Source of the DNA: Pseudomonadota bacterium
Lineage (GTDB): Bacteria > Desulfobacterota > Desulfobulbia > Desulfobulbales > JAGXFP01
Length of the DNA stretch: 64,000 nucleotides
Assembly: GCA_018814305.1 (NCBI GenBank)
Contig: JAHJAA010000091.1
Location: 16,281 to 80,280, forward strand
Direction: 5' to 3'
Shown here: positions 55,793 through 64,000 of the stretch, in pieces
Numbering within the stretch: the first letter of the stretch is position 1
How the letters are laid out: every line of letters begins with the position of its first letter
Position numbers and translations under genes: made by a program
Notes under the pieces: generated by a model
Told to the model about the DNA's origin: nothing
Database searches by the model: none
Seen by the model: only the letters and a program-made list of their open reading frames with translations

Positions 55793-55808
55793 TGCACAGG
55801 GTGTGCCA
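55793..55808 (-). promoter_or_regulatory. Sigma-54 promoter for the small membrane-protein genes
   Basis: On the minus strand this reads TGGCACACCCTGTGCA. The -24 element TGGCAC is perfect and the -12 GC has exact spacing. It directs transcription to the gene starting at 55732 with a leader of ~50 nt. A palindromic activator site lies 130-140 bp upstream (55937-55950). Confidence 0.82.
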
Positions 55809-55936
55809 TAAAGGGGGAATAATCTAGGGATTGGGGTTTGTGTTTGTAACTAGTTGATATTAAATGAAAAGTATTGTTCTAATGCGCAACTCTTTTGAGT
55901 TTTAATCGATATGCTGATCCAGGTCAGTTGTGAAAC

Positions 55937-55974
55937 TGTTGTATGCAACACTTCTGGTGAAACAATTGTGTTGC
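55937..55974. promoter_or_regulatory. Probable activator site upstream of the small-gene promoter
   Basis: TGTTGTATGCAACA (55937-55950) differs by one base from the perfect palindrome found twice at 53081-53125. It is followed by a half-site TGTTGC at 55969-55974. The distance from the -24/-12 promoter (~130 bp) is typical for enhancer-like sites of sigma-54 activators. The activator gene itself ends at 56204, 230 bp away. Confidence 0.65.
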
Positions 55975-56203
55975 GAAAGTGTAGTGATGTGGTTTGGTGA
56001 TGCAGTAATTAATGGATGGAGGGCGGTCAGGAGTTGTGGTGGTGGCTGGATCTTGATGGTACGAGCAGAAACAACTTTTCGCTTGAGGTGCTTATGGGGA
56101 ATCGGTGGAAAATATCCTAAGGTGTTGCCGCATGATGATATTCGGTTGTGAGAATAGAAGTCCGGCTTGAGGGCACTTAGATCGCCATAGAAAATCGGAG
56201 TTT

Positions 56204-58009
56204 TCAGGGAGTCGGAGTTATTTCGATATCGTAGCTGTGCATCTTCCGGTATAAGGTGCTGCGGTCAAAGCCGAGAATTCGGGCGGCCATGGCCTTATTG
56301 CCGGCGGTTTGACGCAACACGCGGAGAATGCGCTCATTTTCCGGTTCCATGGGGTCGGCGGGCGGGAATGTTGGCAGGGCCGAGATCGAGTCTTGTTTGG
56401 CCGAAATTCCGACAGGGTTGAGGCGCGGTGCGGCTGCTGTATAATTAAAAATTTCCGCCGGAAGATCTTCACTGGTGATCGTATGGCCCTTGCAGAGGAC
56501 GCAGGCCCGTTCGATGACGTGTTCGAGTTCCCGGACGTTGCCGGGCCAACTGAAAGAGCACAGCAGTTCTTTGGCCTGATCGGAGATGCCGGTGATGGTA
56601 TGACCGAGTCGTTTGCTGAATCGGGCGATGAAGTGATTGGCCAGCAGGAGCAGGTCACCGTTTCGATCGCGAAGAGGCGGTAAGGGAATGTCCACCACCC
56701 GGAGGCGGAAATAAAGATCTTCGCGGAAGCTCCCTGCGTCGACCTTTGTTCTCAGGTCGGCATTGGTTGCGGCAATGACCCTGACATCAACGGTGATCGG
56801 TTTGTCCCGGCCCACGGGATAGAAGGTCCTCTCCTGGAGAAATCGGAGGAGACGGAGTTGCATGAGTTGCGAAATGTCACCAATCTCATCAAGGAACAGG
56901 GTCCCGCCGTCTGCCTGGATGATTCGTCCCTTGCGTTCCCGATCCGCTCCGGTAAAAGCTCCTTTTGAATGGCCGAAAAGTTCGCTCTCCAGAAGATTTT
57001 CAGGTATGGCGGTGCAATCCACTTTGATCAGCGGCATATCACAACGGGGACTCTCAAAATGCAAGGCCTCGGCCACCAGCTCTTTACCGGTACCGGATTC
57101 ACCAGTGATCAGAACCGAGGTGTCGAACCGGCCTACATTTTCAATCAGGGTGTAAACCGTCTGCATGACCCTGCTGCCACCGATCAGGCGGTGGAGTGTC
57201 GTTCTCTTCTCGCGTTGTTGCAGGGTCTCCAACTGGGTTATGTCGCGGGCCAGGATGACCACGCCTTGAAATTCTCCGTTTTTGCTCTCCAGCGGGGCCG
57301 CGTTGAGCTGCAACACCTTGATAGCTCCTCCGGGGAGCCCCCATTCGACCCGGTGTTCATGAATTTCAGTCCTTTCGGTGATGACCTTTTCGGCATCCTT
57401 GGCGCAGACCTTGCCGCAGGTGCCGGGTATGGTTGAGATGGGCGCGCCGATCTTGACCTCGGGCATTTCACTGGTCCAATGCAGGGCTGTATCATTCATT
57501 TCAACGATGCAAAGATTGGAGTCCACTGTAATGATCGCATCGGGGACGCTTCGGAAAACAGCCTCCATGTATTGACGATAGTGTTCTTTTTCCTGGTGAA
57601 GTTTTTCTTTCTCTTTCCAGAGGGAGTACTGTTGCAGAGCCATGCGGGCGACCCGCAATAAGCCCTCTTTTTTAACCGGTTTCGACAGGTAATCAAAGGC
57701 CCCAAGGCGTACCGCTTCCGAGGCGGATTCGATGTTGGGATATCCGGTCACCATCACCACCGGGCAATCGGCACCCGATTCTTTCAGGTAGCGGAGCAGG
57801 TCAATGCCGGAATTACCTTCGAGTACAATATCACTGATGATGAGATCAAAAGTGTGCTGGTCGATCAGGGCCATGGCCTGTTCGAAGGTGGAGGCAACAT
57901 CAACCGGACCGTAGCCCTCTTTGGTGAGAAACATTTTAAAGGTGAGGCGCAGGCTCTCTTCATCGTCCACGATAAGAATACGGGATCCGGTCGTGTTGAA
58001 ATCCATCAT
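56204..58009 (-). CDS. NtrC-family sigma-54-dependent response regulator with PAS domain
   Basis: This 601-aa protein has a receiver domain (~10-125; [21 protein letters not shown] with the phospho-Asp, KPVKKEG), a PAS domain (~145-265) and an AAA+ domain (~285-520). The AAA+ domain has Walker A GESGTGKE and the sigma-54 contact loop GAFTGA ([15 protein letters not shown]). A Fis-type HTH closes it ([22 protein letters not shown], ~560-590). It is encoded 23 bp after its kinase. It is the obvious activator for the two sigma-54 promoters at 52753 and 55793. An extra PAS between receiver and AAA+ is uncommon and may sense a second cue. Confidence 0.93.
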   Translation of the reverse strand: MMDFNTTGSRILIVDDEESLRLTFKMFLTKEGYGPVDVASTFEQAMALIDQHTFDLIISDIVLEGNSGIDLLRYLKESGADCPVVMVTGYPNIESASEAVRLGAFDYLSKPVKKEGLLRVARMALQQYSLWKEKEKLHQEKEHYRQYMEAVFRSVPDAIITVDSNLCIVEMNDTALHWTSEMPEVKIGAPISTIPGTCGKVCAKDAEKVITERTEIHEHRVEWGLPGGAIKVLQLNAAPLESKNGEFQGVVILARDITQLETLQQREKRTTLHRLIGGSRVMQTVYTLIENVGRFDTSVLITGESGTGKELVAEALHFESPRCDMPLIKVDCTAIPENLLESELFGHSKGAFTGADRERKGRIIQADGGTLFLDEIGDISQLMQLRLLRFLQERTFYPVGRDKPITVDVRVIAATNADLRTKVDAGSFREDLYFRLRVVDIPLPPLRDRNGDLLLLANHFIARFSKRLGHTITGISDQAKELLCSFSWPGNVRELEHVIERACVLCKGHTITSEDLPAEIFNYTAAAPRLNPVGISAKQDSISALPTFPPADPMEPENERILRVLRQTAGNKAMAARILGFDRSTLYRKMHSYDIEITPTP

Positions 58010-58032
58010 GGTGCCGTCCTCCCCTCTTAGTC

Positions 58033-60009
58033 TTACATGGTCTGCCGGTTGTGCGGGTTGTCCGTACTCATCGGCAGGTCAACGGTTATTCGGGTGAAGG
58101 TTCCCAGTTCGCTTTCTGCGGTGATGAAGCCGTGCAGATCCTTGATCAGGCCATGGCTGATACTCAAGCCTAATCCGGTGCCTTCCCCTGGATCTTTTAA
58201 GGTAAAGAAAGGTTCAAAGATATGTGACAAGAATTCCGGAGGGATCCCGCAACCATGGTCGGTGACCGTTGTTCTGATGTAGTTGCCTTCTTTCAGTGCC
58301 ATGGGCAAGATCTCTATCTCGATTTTTTTTTGGTCATCGTGATTTGGAAAACGTTTGTTCAGGGCATGGCGGGCATTGCTTAATAAATTCAAAAATATCT
58401 GCTGAAGATGTTGGCGAATGGCCCGCACGGCCGGTATCACTGATATTTTCTTAAATGCAATATCTATGCCCTCTTTGTTGAGTTGATGGTTGATCAATTC
58501 AATCGCCGCTACCATCACTTCTTCCACATCGGTATCTTCGATCTCTTCGGCGCCCTGTCTGGCAAAGGAGAGCAAGTTACTGACAATGGCGGCGATTCGT
58601 TCGCCTTCATTAATTACCTTGGGAAGGATCCGTGAGGCTGGTCGGGGATCGGGGGAATCCGCCGGGGCATCGCTGTTGATCTCGTCCAGGAGGATCTGGG
58701 CATAGTTAATGATGCCGTTAATGGGATTGTTTATTTCATGGGCGACCCCGGCAGCCAGTTCGCCGATGGAGGCCAGTTGGGCGGCGCGCATAGTCTCGGC
58801 CTGTTTGGCCTTTTCTTCGGAGATGTCTCGCAGCATAATCAGGACCTTGGTCTCACCGTCAACATCGGTGAAAGGCACGTAACTTTGTTCGTAGAAACGA
58901 CCGTTGGTCATGAGTAGTTCGGTGCGCTGGAGTTGATCTTGCTCGATGGCGGCCTGCATTCGGCATATTTCACAGGGTTCCTCCAGCCGTTTATAAATTT
59001 CGTAACATTTGCGGCCGACCTGGTCACCGAAGGCCTCTTTTAAGATGTCATTCTGGTATTCGATCAGGTAGTTCCGATTTAAAATGTGCATTCCCTGATT
59101 CAGTGCGGTCAGCATACTCCTGAATTTGTCACGCTCAGCGCGAAGTTGTTTGTCAAATTTTTTTCGGTTGGTGATATCTTCAAAACTTTCCACCGCCCCG
59201 ATGACCATGCCATTGGAGTTATGCAGCAAATCGGCGTTTTTGGTGATGGTTCTGACCTGGCCGTCCTTGGTCCGGATCAGGCACTCCCTGGCTATGATTG
59301 GTTTGTCTATTTTATCGGAAAAGACCCCGCATCCGCTAGTGCAGGGATCGAGGGCAAAGATGGTGCAGGTTTTGCCGAGGACTTCGGCGGCCCGGTAACC
59401 GGTTACATCCTCAGCTTTATTGTTCCAGGTGGTGATGACTCGCTCGGTGTTCACGGTGAAGATGGCGCTGGGGATGACCCGGTAGAGGAGTTCGGATTGT
59501 TCCTTGGCCTGGGTGAAATCGGCGGTTAATTGCAAGAAGAGACGGTCCAGGTTTTCCCGGTCGCTCATAAGCATTTGAATGAGTTCTTCTTGCTCGGTGA
59601 TATCCCGCAAGGTTTCGACAATTCCCTGAAATGAGCCATGGTCGTCGTGGAGGGGAGAGGCGATCACTTCGTAAAAGCGACTGGTGCCATCGGGGAGTTT
59701 TTTCTCATACTCAACCTTGGTCGTCTTCCCGGTTTTGCCGATTTCCACCAGTGGACATTGGCCGTCGATCCCGATGCAAGGCTGATCAGAGTTGGCAATC
59801 AATCTATGGCAAGGGGTGTCGAGAAGATCTTCTCCGCCAGCTAAAGTGTCGATGGCGACTCGGTTCATGAATTGTATTCGGAAGTCGGGGGCGATCACGA
59901 TCAAGGGGGCTGCTGCCGAGTCAGAGATGGCGCGGAGGAAGGCAAGGGACGGAGTTCTGCCCTGAACGGAGGGTGGGGTGGAATCTGGATGTTTCTTCGG
60001 TTTTTGCAT
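58033..60009 (-). CDS. Soluble multi-PAS histidine kinase, partner of the sigma-54 activator
   Basis: This 658-aa protein has no clear membrane helix. Three PAS domains are visible (~28-150, ~170-290, ~300-415) with several Cys-containing loops (DTPCHRLIANSDQPCIG, FALDPCTSGCG, EEPCEICRMQAA). The kinase core has His in LAAGVAHEINNPINGIINYAQ and an ATPase domain (GTGLGLSIS). It is probably transcribed with the response regulator gene directly after it. Cys-rich PAS loops of this kind may bind haem, a metal or a redox cue; the ligand is not readable from sequence. Confidence 0.9.
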   Translation of the reverse strand: MQKPKKHPDSTPPSVQGRTPSLAFLRAISDSAAAPLIVIAPDFRIQFMNRVAIDTLAGGEDLLDTPCHRLIANSDQPCIGIDGQCPLVEIGKTGKTTKVEYEKKLPDGTSRFYEVIASPLHDDHGSFQGIVETLRDITEQEELIQMLMSDRENLDRLFLQLTADFTQAKEQSELLYRVIPSAIFTVNTERVITTWNNKAEDVTGYRAAEVLGKTCTIFALDPCTSGCGVFSDKIDKPIIARECLIRTKDGQVRTITKNADLLHNSNGMVIGAVESFEDITNRKKFDKQLRAERDKFRSMLTALNQGMHILNRNYLIEYQNDILKEAFGDQVGRKCYEIYKRLEEPCEICRMQAAIEQDQLQRTELLMTNGRFYEQSYVPFTDVDGETKVLIMLRDISEEKAKQAETMRAAQLASIGELAAGVAHEINNPINGIINYAQILLDEINSDAPADSPDPRPASRILPKVINEGERIAAIVSNLLSFARQGAEEIEDTDVEEVMVAAIELINHQLNKEGIDIAFKKISVIPAVRAIRQHLQQIFLNLLSNARHALNKRFPNHDDQKKIEIEILPMALKEGNYIRTTVTDHGCGIPPEFLSHIFEPFFTLKDPGEGTGLGLSISHGLIKDLHGFITAESELGTFTRITVDLPMSTDNPHNRQTM

Positions 60010-60185
60010 GGCGACTTTGTTTTGTAGTTACCCCCATAACTAGTCTAGACAAAGTGAAACGCAAAATAAACAAATTCTTATAAATAAGTATTTCCAAAAA
60101 TAGTTCTGCCATTCGCCTTAAAGCCGTGGGAATCTGGTCTCGATTTCTCGAACTTGCGTTGCGATTTTCTAAGTCCGACAGGTTT

Positions 60186-61829
60186 CTAGAATTTGCTTTC
60201 AGCGCCGATGACAATCTGAAACCCATCTACCAGATCATTGTCATCCAAAGGGAAAGCAAAATAAAGGTGTCCGATTTTCATGGTTGACTGTCGTGTCGAC
60301 GCAATAAGCAAACCGAATCCGACATCGCGCAAGGTGTGTCTCGTCTCTGTTGCCGAATCCCACGCAGCGCCGATATTGGCAAACACAGAGGCTCCCGTCT
60401 TCAATAGATGAAGAGGATACCAGTCAAATAAATACCGGTCTTCCAGCGAAAAAAGGAACTTACGATCCCCACTTTGGTATTTTAAAGGGTAGCCAAGTAA
60501 TCCAGAGTCCCCGCCAATCGTTAACTGTTGATCGCTTGATAGCTCATTCCCGGCTTCAATAATGCCATGGACATGCAAGCGACTCTGGTTATTATGAAAA
60601 ATAAACCAGTCACCACGAGCCCTGATGGTGACATCTTTATTCGTACCATTACCAAAGAGGCCGCTGATGTTTAAATCCCATAACGCCAGCTGGTTTGTAT
60701 CTGATTGATATCCACGGGAATAGGTAGCTTTCAACGATAAAAAATCTTGCGTTGCTCCCCATGCCTCATTGATCCAGCCAAGCTGTATGTCTGCATTATA
60801 ACCAATTGAAACATCCTCTATTACCGCCACTCCAAACAAATTATTTTTCACAATATAATTTTGTCTGTGGTACTGCCAGCCGACATACGGGGAGGAGTAA
60901 ACTGCATCCTCGGGTAAATCACTTGCGGGATGGTTTAAAACTTCAAATGTTTTAGAGTCAAGGAAAGACCACCCAATCCGGTATCTGTTAACAGAATTTT
61001 TAGTTTCCGAGACGGCCCAGGCATAGTAGCTGCTGAACTGGTGATCTTCCCGGCCGACATAAGAGGTGACCTTGCCACCTTCATATAGAGCATTTTCCCC
61101 GATAGTCGAAGAGGCACTTACATTCCATGCGTATTGACTGGCAAATTGGAAAAAAGGCAGGCCGGTACTAAAGCCGTAAGCACGTCCATCACTATTATCC
61201 TGATAATTCGCATTAAAGGTATACCGGTCGCCGAGCAGGTTATTATCTCTATAAGTGAGAATGTCCTGACTTCTCTCGCTACCTTTGCTCGTCTCGAATT
61301 CTATTTCAGTGCCATAGCCAAATAAATTGTGTTCTTCCACCGAGATAGCAGAGTGGTTGACACCACCGGAACGTCCAAAGCTTAATCCAGGTGTTAAGGT
61401 CCAGCTATCGGTTGTATCGACCTGTAATTCGACTTTGTCGTCACAAATGCGGGTGGGGAAGATTCGTGCGGACTTGATATAGCGATTGGCACGCAGTAAT
61501 CGCTCGGTTTCAGTCACAAGCTCAGGGCTATAACTGTCTCCAGTTTTGAACAGGAGTTGGTTTTCAATGACGGATTTCCGGGTTTTATAATGAAAGTAAT
61601 TGGTCGACCGATGAAACCAGGAGTTTTCATTCTCGTCTGTCGTATCGAATACGTCTTTGATCTCAATGATAATGTTACCGAGGAGAGGAGACTGTTCTTG
61701 GTTTTGAGGTAGAGTCCAGGGCTTACAGTCTGCCGCCAGAAGCAGTGGAGAAAAAAACACCACGTTCAATCCATATAAACAGGCTAGACAGCTGCTCAAT
61801 ATAACGGCTCTTTTTTTTATGACGCCCAC
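60186..61829 (-). CDS. Omp85-type outer membrane protein with POTRA-like region
   Basis: This 547-aa protein has a signal peptide (VILSSCLACLYGLNVVFFSP), a POTRA-like N-terminal region (IENQLLFKTGDSYSPELVTE, TERLLRANRYIKSARIFPTR) and a 16-stranded-type barrel with alternating aromatic residues. The C-terminal end GFQIVIGAESKF closes with an aromatic residue. QLTIGGDSGLLGYP corresponds to the barrel lid motif G-x-x-x-L-R-G-Y/F of Omp85 proteins, with the RG replaced by LG. It is shorter than BamA and likely an accessory translocase or patatin-type barrel. The start is GTG at 61829. Confidence 0.8.
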   Translation of the reverse strand: MGVIKKRAVILSSCLACLYGLNVVFFSPLLLAADCKPWTLPQNQEQSPLLGNIIIEIKDVFDTTDENENSWFHRSTNYFHYKTRKSVIENQLLFKTGDSYSPELVTETERLLRANRYIKSARIFPTRICDDKVELQVDTTDSWTLTPGLSFGRSGGVNHSAISVEEHNLFGYGTEIEFETSKGSERSQDILTYRDNNLLGDRYTFNANYQDNSDGRAYGFSTGLPFFQFASQYAWNVSASSTIGENALYEGGKVTSYVGREDHQFSSYYAWAVSETKNSVNRYRIGWSFLDSKTFEVLNHPASDLPEDAVYSSPYVGWQYHRQNYIVKNNLFGVAVIEDVSIGYNADIQLGWINEAWGATQDFLSLKATYSRGYQSDTNQLALWDLNISGLFGNGTNKDVTIRARGDWFIFHNNQSRLHVHGIIEAGNELSSDQQLTIGGDSGLLGYPLKYQSGDRKFLFSLEDRYLFDWYPLHLLKTGASVFANIGAAWDSATETRHTLRDVGFGLLIASTRQSTMKIGHLYFAFPLDDNDLVDGFQIVIGAESKF

Positions 61830-61903
61830 CCTAATTTCATGACCAGGCTGGTATCCGGAGTACAGTCAAAGGATAGCCGGTTGTTTTACAAAATACGTTG
61901 TTT

Positions 61904-62077
61904 TTACCAGGATTTTGACAGGTTGACCGACATTGCGGTTGATATGTCCCTCTGTTCGACCGGTTCCACCAGCAGGCTAAAGAGTGTGGCCCCAGTATAG
62001 ATACGCCAACTTAACGAGAAACTTTCAAAGCTATAATCAACCCCGATATAGAAAAAGGAGTCGCATCTGTGCTTGAC
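61904..62077 (-). pseudogene. Remnant of an outer-membrane barrel protein (C-terminal end)
   Basis: The minus-strand frame from 62077 to the TAA at 61906-61904 reads CDSFFYIGVDYSFESFSLSW, then RIYTGATLF and finally MSVNLSKSW. It alternates polar and aromatic residues like beta-barrel strands and ends in Trp, the classic outer-membrane targeting end. It has no start codon and is blocked upstream by TGA at 62080-62078. It looks like the tail of a deleted gene. Chance similarity cannot be ruled out. Confidence 0.45.
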
Positions 62078-62205
62078 TCATATTCGGCGTGCTCGCACGA
62101 TGAGTATCGTAGCATGTGCCAAGTTAATGTGTCTCTTGAATATTTTGTCCTGATGTTTGGAAATATCTTGACCCTGATTTCAAACAGTATATCGGTTCAT
62201 GAATA

Positions 62206-62252
62206 AAAAAAGGCGACCTGAGGGAGATTTGATCCTCGGTCGCTTTTTTTTT
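62206..62252. terminator. Strong bidirectional terminator
   Basis: GCGACCTGAGG (62213-62223) pairs with CCTCGGTCGC (62234-62243) and is flanked by A-run on the left and T-run on the right. The structure works on both strands. It isolates the AT-rich beta-helix gene from the left-hand region. Confidence 0.8.
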
Positions 62253-62408
62253 GTTGTATTGATATGGGAGTTTGATGTTCATGCTAGGATTTGTAGGACA
62301 AAGGATGACAAATTTATGGGGCGAAAACTGACATGACAAAACGGATAATATCGGTTAATGGAAATGATCCAACTGAAATATAATATTTTAAGAATACTGG
62401 GGGAAGTA

Positions 62409-63890
62409 ATGCGAGGATTTAAATTATTCATTTTGCTATTTCTAGCCGTCATTTCATTCATAATTGTAAATTGTGGTGGTGGCGGTGGAGGCAGTACTAC
62501 TAATATCGAAACATCTATCACCGAAAACTGGACACATGATGCTGATAGTGGGCAAGGGGCTGGTAGGTGGATGCTAACAAAAAATGGGCAGACCACTACA
62601 GGCAGCGGTGAGTGGAATTATTCTTATAATGGTTATGATATTTCTTGTCCTTTTACAAATGCCCCGGTGACTATCTCCGGGTCTTCTATTTCTTTTACAG
62701 CTACAGGAACAGCCACAGCGGTAGGTGCTCCCGCTGGATATGGCACTTCTTCATTTAATTTGGCTGTCACTGGATTAGCTGTAAACGGTGAAGGTAATGG
62801 CGATTTTAATATTTCATTTACGACTAATGGCTGGCCTTCTGGTTTAGTGGGTAAGTGGAGTTCAACACGTACTTCAGGAAGTGGAATTACGGTTGATGAT
62901 GCGGGAAGTGATGTGACTACCTCAGAGTCAACTATCGAAAATACAACAACCACTACCGCACAGCCAGAGGGCAATGCCAACTCTGGCTCCAATGAATCGT
63001 ATGATATTAATGATTTTAATGGCTACATTTATGTGAATTACACTTCAACTACAAGTGGGAATGGATTTACACCACAAAGTCCCATGTTGTCCCTAAATGC
63101 TGCTGTGGCTAGAGCGACAGAGATTGCTAGATCTAACGCTCCAGGGTCAAATAATGGAACTATTTTTATTTTTGAAGGAAGACACAACCTTTCTGATAAA
63201 GAATCTTTGCCTCACAACTGGTCTCTTCTTGGTGTTTCCAGGGAAAAGGTTTTTATCAGTGGAGCTGGTATCGTGCTATTCGGTGGCGAAGTTAGTGATA
63301 TTACTTTTAATAATTGTAATCAAACAGCCATAAATGGGTACGGTAGTATAAATCGCTGTGCTTTCAATTATTGTTCTTCTGCCGAAGGTTTTGACGGAGG
63401 TGCGCTTCAAATAAATGGTAGTTCTCAAATAACTAATTGTAGTTTTAATAATTGTACTGCCCTTGGAGGGGGAGCAATAACTGTTGGGTATATTTCTGCT
63501 TCAGAGACTGTTGTAATCGCTGACTGTATTTTCGAATCGTGTAGTACATTTGAAGGAATTGGGTGGGGGGGAGCAATTTACGGTGGAAGCGGTCTATCGA
63601 TTACGAATTGTACTTTTGATAACTGCGAAGCATACGGGGGCGGTGCGATTTATCTTAGTAGTCCCAGTAGGGGCAAGATATCCAGCTGCACCTTTATTGA
63701 CTGTAGTGCATCTTATGATGGTGGGGGAATACATATTTCTGATGGGAAAGATATAAATATAGAAGATTGTACGTTCAATAACTGCAAGGCTGACGGTAGC
63801 GGGGGAGGGGTTTCCTGTAATGGAATCAATAATATCATTGAAAATTGTTCTTTTTTCGAGGCTCTTCGCTATTTCAAGTGGGTAACATGA
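62409..63890 (+). pseudogene. Pmp-like right-handed beta-helix lipoprotein, truncated by an insertion
   Basis: From ATG at 62409 (after GGGGGAAG) the protein starts MRGFKLFILLFLAVISFIIV and has a lipobox ending in NC followed by a Gly run. After a ~150-aa Ser/Thr-rich region it contains repeats of C-x-F-x-x-C with GGGAI (CSFNNC, CTFDNC, CTFIDC, CTFNNC), as in chlamydial polymorphic outer membrane proteins and other beta-helix surface proteins. The frame ends at 63890 inside the insertion element that begins at 63860, so the last ~10 residues are element-derived and the original C-terminus is missing. The region is clearly more AT-rich than its neighbours, suggesting transfer. Confidence 0.75.
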
Positions 63891-64000
63891 AATCCAGTTT
63901 GCCGGCAATAAGGTAGGCCATGTTGATCAGGTTCTTGGTTGTTCGATAACCTCTGGCTCTTCTTTTGACCGCCTGAATAAGGCCGTTGATGGCTTCGAGG
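63860..64000 (-). mobile_element. ISL3-family insertion element, left end with transposase C-terminus (partial)
   Basis: The sequence from 63860 begins GGCTCTTCGC, resembling ISL3-family terminal repeats. On the minus strand a frame entering from beyond 64000 encodes LEAINGLIQAVKRRARGYRT, then YLIAGKLDFMLPT, and stops at 63876-63874. This is the conserved C-terminus of ISL3 transposases. The other end of the element lies outside the window, so its inverted repeat and 8-bp target duplication cannot be checked. Confidence 0.8.

Overview
The window reads as a chromosomal segment of a Gram-negative anaerobe, most likely a sulfate- or sulfur-metabolising member of the Desulfobacterota (former Deltaproteobacteria). 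This is an inference. It rests on an outer membrane (TolC, Omp85 and RTX systems), a pentahaem cytochrome/FeS/NrfD quinone redox module, an N-type ATPase operon, a UGA-encoded (selenocysteine) peroxiredoxin, sigma-54 promoters with a dedicated NtrC-type activator, and several HEINNPxNG-type PAS kinases. No rRNA, tRNA or CRISPR array was seen.

Layout. 0.4-6.3 kb: radical SAM protein, RNase E/G with an N-terminal extension, and a PAS-GAF-HD-GYP protein ending in a degenerate GGDEF domain. 6.4-8.6 kb: CHASE2 adenylate cyclase. 8.8-19.8 kb: a type I secretion locus (TolC, FecR/RTX/cadherin adhesin, TPR-sulfotransferase, ABC exporter, HlyD adaptor). 19.9-21.7 kb: truA, a MITE-like repeat and a small MscS channel. 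21.9-28.6 kb: a complete N-ATPase operon in the order atpDCQRBEFAG, with a very long hairpin between atpD and atpC, followed directly by an SLC12-type cation-chloride cotransporter (28.7-30.9 kb). 31.0-31.5 kb: a BCP-type peroxiredoxin whose peroxidatic residue is an in-frame TGA followed by a SECIS-like hairpin.

31.7-40.9 kb: nine tightly overlapping minus-strand genes (UbiA prenyltransferase, OYE-like flavoenzyme, ACP, alpha-oxoamine synthase, lipid kinase, ThiL-like ATPase, ketosynthase, NAD-dependent SDR, SPASM radical SAM). This looks like an uncharacterised lipid or amino-lipid pathway and, with the selenoprotein, is the most interesting content. 41.4-45.3 kb: a chemoreceptor with a Cys-rich insert and a haem-containing fatty-acid cis/trans isomerase.

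45.6-60.0 kb: signalling and redox. There is a YdjM-like membrane protein, a DUF3365 haem-sensor kinase convergent with a second kinase, the cytochrome/FeS/NrfD module, FtsH, two small unknown membrane proteins, and a kinase plus sigma-54 activator pair. Near-consensus -24/-12 promoters lie upstream of both the cytochrome operon and the small-membrane-protein genes. Each has TGTTGCATGCAACA-type palindromes further upstream, which suggests one regulon driven by the local activator. 60.2-64.0 kb: an Omp85-like barrel protein, an outer-membrane-protein remnant, and an AT-rich Pmp-like beta-helix lipoprotein cut by an ISL3-family element that runs off the window end.

All functional calls come from reading motifs in the sequence; no database search was run.
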